A stretch of DNA of 64,000 nucleotides from Phoronis australis (taxonomy: Eukaryota; Phoronida; Phoronidae): positions 2,794,997 to 2,858,996 of the forward strand of contig NMRA01000001.1 in assembly GCA_002633005.1 (NCBI GenBank), in the 5' to 3' direction. Made by a program: the position numbers and the translations under genes. Of the stretch, positions 62,901 to 64,000 are shown in pieces (the first letter of the stretch is position 1; every line of letters begins with the position of its first letter). The notes under the pieces were generated by a model that worked only from the letters and a program-made list of their open reading frames with translations, was not told the DNA's origin and made no database searches.

Positions 62901-63623
62901 TAGGACACGTCCAAAGTTCACTGATCACACACATGCACGCACACACACACACACACGCACGCACGCGCACACACACACACACACATGCCAGACTCACAAA
63001 ACTGTTAGCTCTTTCTAATTGTCACTTGCTCTTGTTACCTAAAAATAAACTCCCCGACTACCCACCTGTATTCTAGGTAAATATGCTTCAAAATAATTTA
63101 ACAATGAAATTTATTTGAAATTGTGCGGTTTCTTCATTTTGTGATGATTATGGGCCTCTCATTTTCCACTTCAGTAGGACCCTTGGGTGTGTTATAAATT
63201 ATCATCCAACAAATTTAAATGTTTTCTCCGTCCTAGGTTCCAGAAAATAAAAATACAATAAATTACAATAATTGAAGTACTGGTTGGTCTGTTGTTATTT
63301 AAAAATTGACTGACAGTGTGTGGAATAACATGATGTTAAAATTATTTTAAAATTACAAGGTTTTAGATCTTTTTCCTGCCCATAGAATTGCTATGTAACT
63401 AGGACGTCATAATCACTTAAAGGTTGTTCATTATCCACAGGCTTGCTATCACTTGTTATAATTATTCTTCAGCCCTCGAAAGTCCATTCGTTTCCTGGAG
63501 GCCACCCACTCCTTGTGCTATCTCTTCCAAATGTACTTTGAGAACAAGGACTACAAAATGGCGCTCCTGGTGGCCATGCAGGAAGTTAACCTAGCAGAAG
63601 AGTCCAATGAGGACCTTCACGAG
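29912..63623 (+). CDS. ADCY10: Soluble adenylyl cyclase-like (ADCY10-like), 3' end beyond window
   Basis: Makes cAMP; human sAC is cytosolic, bicarbonate- and calcium-stimulated. Exons: 29912-30127, 30586-30723, 31786-31935, 32161-32366, 32489-32528, 35987-36085, 37454-37536, 38758-38917, 40666-40816, 41324-41400, 41976-42159, 42750-42962, 43811-44003, 44648-44734, 46738-46914, 47429-47544, 48390-48570, 48959-49076, 51505-51715, 53536-53773, 54740-54895, 55718-55769, 56536-56593, 59587-59782, 61978-62118, 62647-62822, 63473-63623. Order: C1 cyclase (VGVLMLIDTAGFAGL, VIKFTGDAILVNW), C2 cyclase (GCINKVVMF, TVSVGVTTGPTFCGVVGHE, VIGRRVGMAARLMMYYPG), NTPase core (Walker A ETGMGKSH, Walker B-like VIVLVVDDGHFID), CAHC motif (CYLEEMAHKCAHCGGGEF), then helical TPR-like repeats. 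About 1,320 of roughly 1,600 residues are present. Weak points: the last donor (GTTGGA), acceptors at 43811 and 48959 (chosen by phase), and 56593 joined to 59587. Some catalytic positions differ from human. Confidence 0.92.
32860..33240 (+). repeat. Dispersed repeat family R2, left half (interrupted)
   Basis: Shares with 58370-58680, in the same order: CTTTTTAAATGAAAACTTCA, a GTGTTTTT..GATTGATGA block, TTTTCGAGAACTT and AAGTTCAAATTAAGTC. The right half of the family appears only about 2 kb further on (35262-35553), with a TTAA-flanked element in between. Intron of the cyclase gene. Confidence 0.6.
33311..34960. mobile_element. 1.65-kb TTAA-flanked TIR element (non-autonomous)
   Basis: TTAA at 33307-33310 and at 34961-34964 flank a 1,650-bp segment. 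Its left end is AGGCGGAATGCCACCC and its right end, read inverted, is AGGAGAATGCCACCC. A TTAA target duplication is typical of piggyBac-type insertion, though the terminal bases are not the usual CCC. The longest open frame (33536-33916) has no transposase signature, so the copy is non-autonomous or decayed. It lies in the cyclase intron between 32528 and 35987 and separates two halves of repeat family R2. Confidence 0.6.
35262..35553 (+). repeat. Dispersed repeat family R2, right half
   Basis: Matches 58700-58985 in order: GAAAGGAC.GAG.GTAC.TATG, TGACAGCCCTGTAACCTTT, GTGAACAAATTTCCA, CTTGCTAC..GGTATATATTT, TGAAATATTGT and GGTTTGAGATATCCTTAA. Confidence 0.65.
38247..38690 (+). repeat. About 0.44-kb TIR element, copy 2 (cyclase intron)
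   Basis: The left end reads CCGGTTGCATGAAACAGT then CCAAATAGGGACT and ACTAAGTTCC. The right end is its inverse: GGAACTTAGTTGAATCCC, TATTTGGGACAGTTTCGTGC, AACCG. The terminal repeats span about 45-50 bp with few mismatches. Its interior matches the copy at 9530-9935 in opposite orientation. Non-coding, MITE-like. Confidence 0.7.
39380..39456 (+). repeat. tRNA-like sequence (tRNA pseudogene or SINE head)
   Basis: 77 nt whose ends pair perfectly as a 7-bp acceptor stem: GCAGTGT with ACACTGC. A box A-like TGGCCAAGTAGACAGG and a box B-like GGTTCAAGTCC are correctly placed, and the T-arm stem forms with one imperfect pair. The anticodon arm (near CCTGCTTTCTTTACTCGAGG) does not fold as a clean 5-bp stem with a 7-nt loop. 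I therefore call a tRNA-derived relic, not a working tRNA gene. It lies in a cyclase intron. Confidence 0.5.
47012..47090. repeat. 79-bp hairpin MITE, copy 2 (CAG.GG ends)
   Basis: Inner arms GAGAACCAGTTTT (47029-47041) and AAAACTGGTTCTC (47061-47073) are perfect inverted 13-mers. The outer ends CAGAGGTCC and GGACCCCTG extend the pairing. Same family as 5122-5202. Confidence 0.7.
49640..51460 (+). repeat. Degenerate tandem array, period about 450 bp
   Basis: Marker motifs recur at near-regular spacing. The 'GACATATT.T.CGCC(A)..TGGCCATTTTT' block lies near 49838, 50291, 50735, 50911 and 51281; the 'ACTACTGTGG..CCCTAGTGGC' block lies near 49711, 50001, 50145, 50451, 50596, 51052, 51172 and 51411. 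Several intervals are 434-456 bp. Units are strongly diverged. The array fills most of one cyclase intron (49077-51504) and leaves no coding frame. Confidence 0.6.
52930..53180 (+). repeat. Fragment related to the CCCTAGTGGC array
   Basis: Carries TTTGACCTACATTGCGCC, CCCTAGTGGCC, a CCAAACTGTGTGAAGAATCA block and TCCCTTTAGTGG, which resemble units of the 49640-51460 array. Diverged and non-coding, in the next intron of the cyclase gene. Confidence 0.4.
54225..54500 (+). repeat. SINE-like candidate
   Basis: Contains GAGCAAGGTACTTAACC followed by TGCAGTGCTTCACTGG and, later, GTTGAAAGGCACTCGCAC; such GGCACTTAACC-type phrases are common in tRNA-derived SINE bodies. No clear promoter boxes or target duplications were found, so this is weak. 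Confidence 0.25.
55804..55874. repeat. Tandem pair of identical 33-bp palindromes
   Basis: 55804-55836 and 55842-55874 are identical, 5 bp apart, and each is an imperfect palindrome with arms ATGCACCCACAT and ATGTGGGTGCAT. A degraded relative, TATGCGCCTACATAGTATAT, lies at about 60751-60785. In a cyclase intron, just before a CCC..TGGC-type repeat. Confidence 0.75.
56020..56290 (+). repeat. Fragment related to the CCCTAGTGGC array
   Basis: Has TATGCCCCCTTTTGGCAATT, TGTATCTCTTC..AGACTTTG, ATTTTCATGACATTTGACC and TCTATTAAGAAGACA, in the order seen in array units around 50160-50300. Confidence 0.4.
56760..57120 (-). repeat. Inverted fragment related to the CCCTAGTGGC array
   Basis: In reverse orientation it carries GCCACTAGATGGCGCAAAAT, ACGCCAAATCCATCTGAAAA and CCGCCACTAGGAGGCGCC, the inverse of array motifs such as GCGCCA.CTAGTGGC. 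Two such blocks lie about 300 bp apart. Confidence 0.45.
57232..58272. mobile_element. 1.04-kb TIR element flanked by TA
   Basis: The left end starts CCGTATTCGCCCTAATAACC and the right end, read inverted, starts CCGTATTCGCCCAAATAACT. Both are followed by a CCC/GGAGC..CTTA block that also pairs. TA dinucleotides sit directly outside both ends. The interior has only short open frames without transposase motifs, so this is a non-autonomous DNA transposon. It lies in the cyclase intron between 56593 and 59587. Confidence 0.7.
58370..58985 (+). repeat. Dispersed repeat family R2, uninterrupted copy
   Basis: Contains in one piece the blocks that are split between 32860-33240 and 35262-35553. It has CTTTTTAAATGAAAACTTCA at the left and GGTTTGAGATATCCTTAA at the right. 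No open frame of note. Confidence 0.6.
62926..62986 (+). repeat. (CA)n microsatellite with CG interruptions
   Basis: About 60 bp of CA dinucleotides with CACGCACG interruptions, in the cyclase intron after 62822. Confidence 0.9.
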
Positions 63624-63699
63624 GTTGGACCACTTGTTTCTAGCAAAGTTTTTTCACAATTCATTTCAATAGAAAAACTCAGCTGGGAGGCTTTTTTCC

Positions 63700-63950
63700 C
63701 CAGCATCAGGGGTCCAGGGCCCTCAATCTCTCGATATTTGGCCCCATTCCCTTCTGAAAAATATTGAAAAATCACGCAAAATTCTCCTTGTGATGTACAA
63801 AAATTCCCCTCGAGGTTCAAATCACTTGTAACTCACACAGGTGAGAGTTTGAAAGAGCACTATGGCCACTTGAGGCAGGGCTTTCAACAGGATGGGGGTG
63901 CTACTGGTGGTGATCAGGAAGTAGAATTTCCCCCCACACCCCTCTTAAAA
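63700..63950 (+). repeat. Dispersed intronic repeat family R1, copy 3
   Basis: Contains CCAGGGCCCTCAATC, TATTGAAAAATCACGCAAAA, CCCCTCGAGGTTCAAATCAC, TTTGAAAGAGCAC and a GGGGGTGCTACTGGTGGTGA end. It follows closely after the last cyclase exon seen. Confidence 0.65.
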
Positions 63951-64000
63951 GGCACATTTTCCCTTGGATGAACAAGGCCCCTTGGGGACTCACCTGATGC

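Overview
The window is nuclear DNA of an invertebrate animal. Genes are split into many short exons with long introns, the proteins are metazoan, and introns and spacers are full of small inverted-repeat elements. The gene set (class V aminotransferase-like, MCM5, otubain, ADCY10-like cyclase) and the repeats suit a marine deuterostome or lophotrochozoan; I cannot name the species. Three isolated N bases (371, 6683, 22157) mark assembly gaps or ambiguities. I built the gene models by hand from splice signals, reading-frame phase and remembered family sequences; phases agree at every junction unless an entry says otherwise.

Layout: (1) 1-4844, plus strand: the 3' part of a PLP-dependent class V aminotransferase gene of the isopenicillin N epimerase-like group, cut by the window edge and containing a GC-AG intron. 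(2) 4845-7890: spacer with a GA-rich tract and hairpin elements, ending in an E2F-like site before the next gene. (3) 7891-19672, plus: complete MCM5 (14 coding exons, 732 aa). (4) 19673-22375: spacer with a tandem TIR element and a Penelope-like retroelement remnant between identical inverted repeats, one of which abuts an N. (5) 22376-28263, minus: complete otubain (8 exons, 260 aa), convergent with MCM5. (6) 28264-29911: about 1.6 kb between otubain and the next gene, which is divergent from it. (7) 29912 to at least 63623, plus: a very large soluble adenylyl cyclase (ADCY10-like) gene. I placed 27 coding exons (about 1,320 residues). The C-terminal end lies beyond the window and the first coding exon is uncertain.

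The genes have no obvious shared pathway: MCM5 is a replication helicase subunit, otubain a deubiquitinase, the cyclase a cAMP-signalling enzyme and the aminotransferase a metabolic enzyme. The most notable points are apparent changes at active-site and bicarbonate-site positions of the cyclase, the GC-AG intron, a TTAA-flanked 1.65 kb element that seems to split an older repeat, a TA-flanked 1.04 kb TIR element, a degenerate array of about 450 bp period, and several MITE-like families with two or three copies in this one window.
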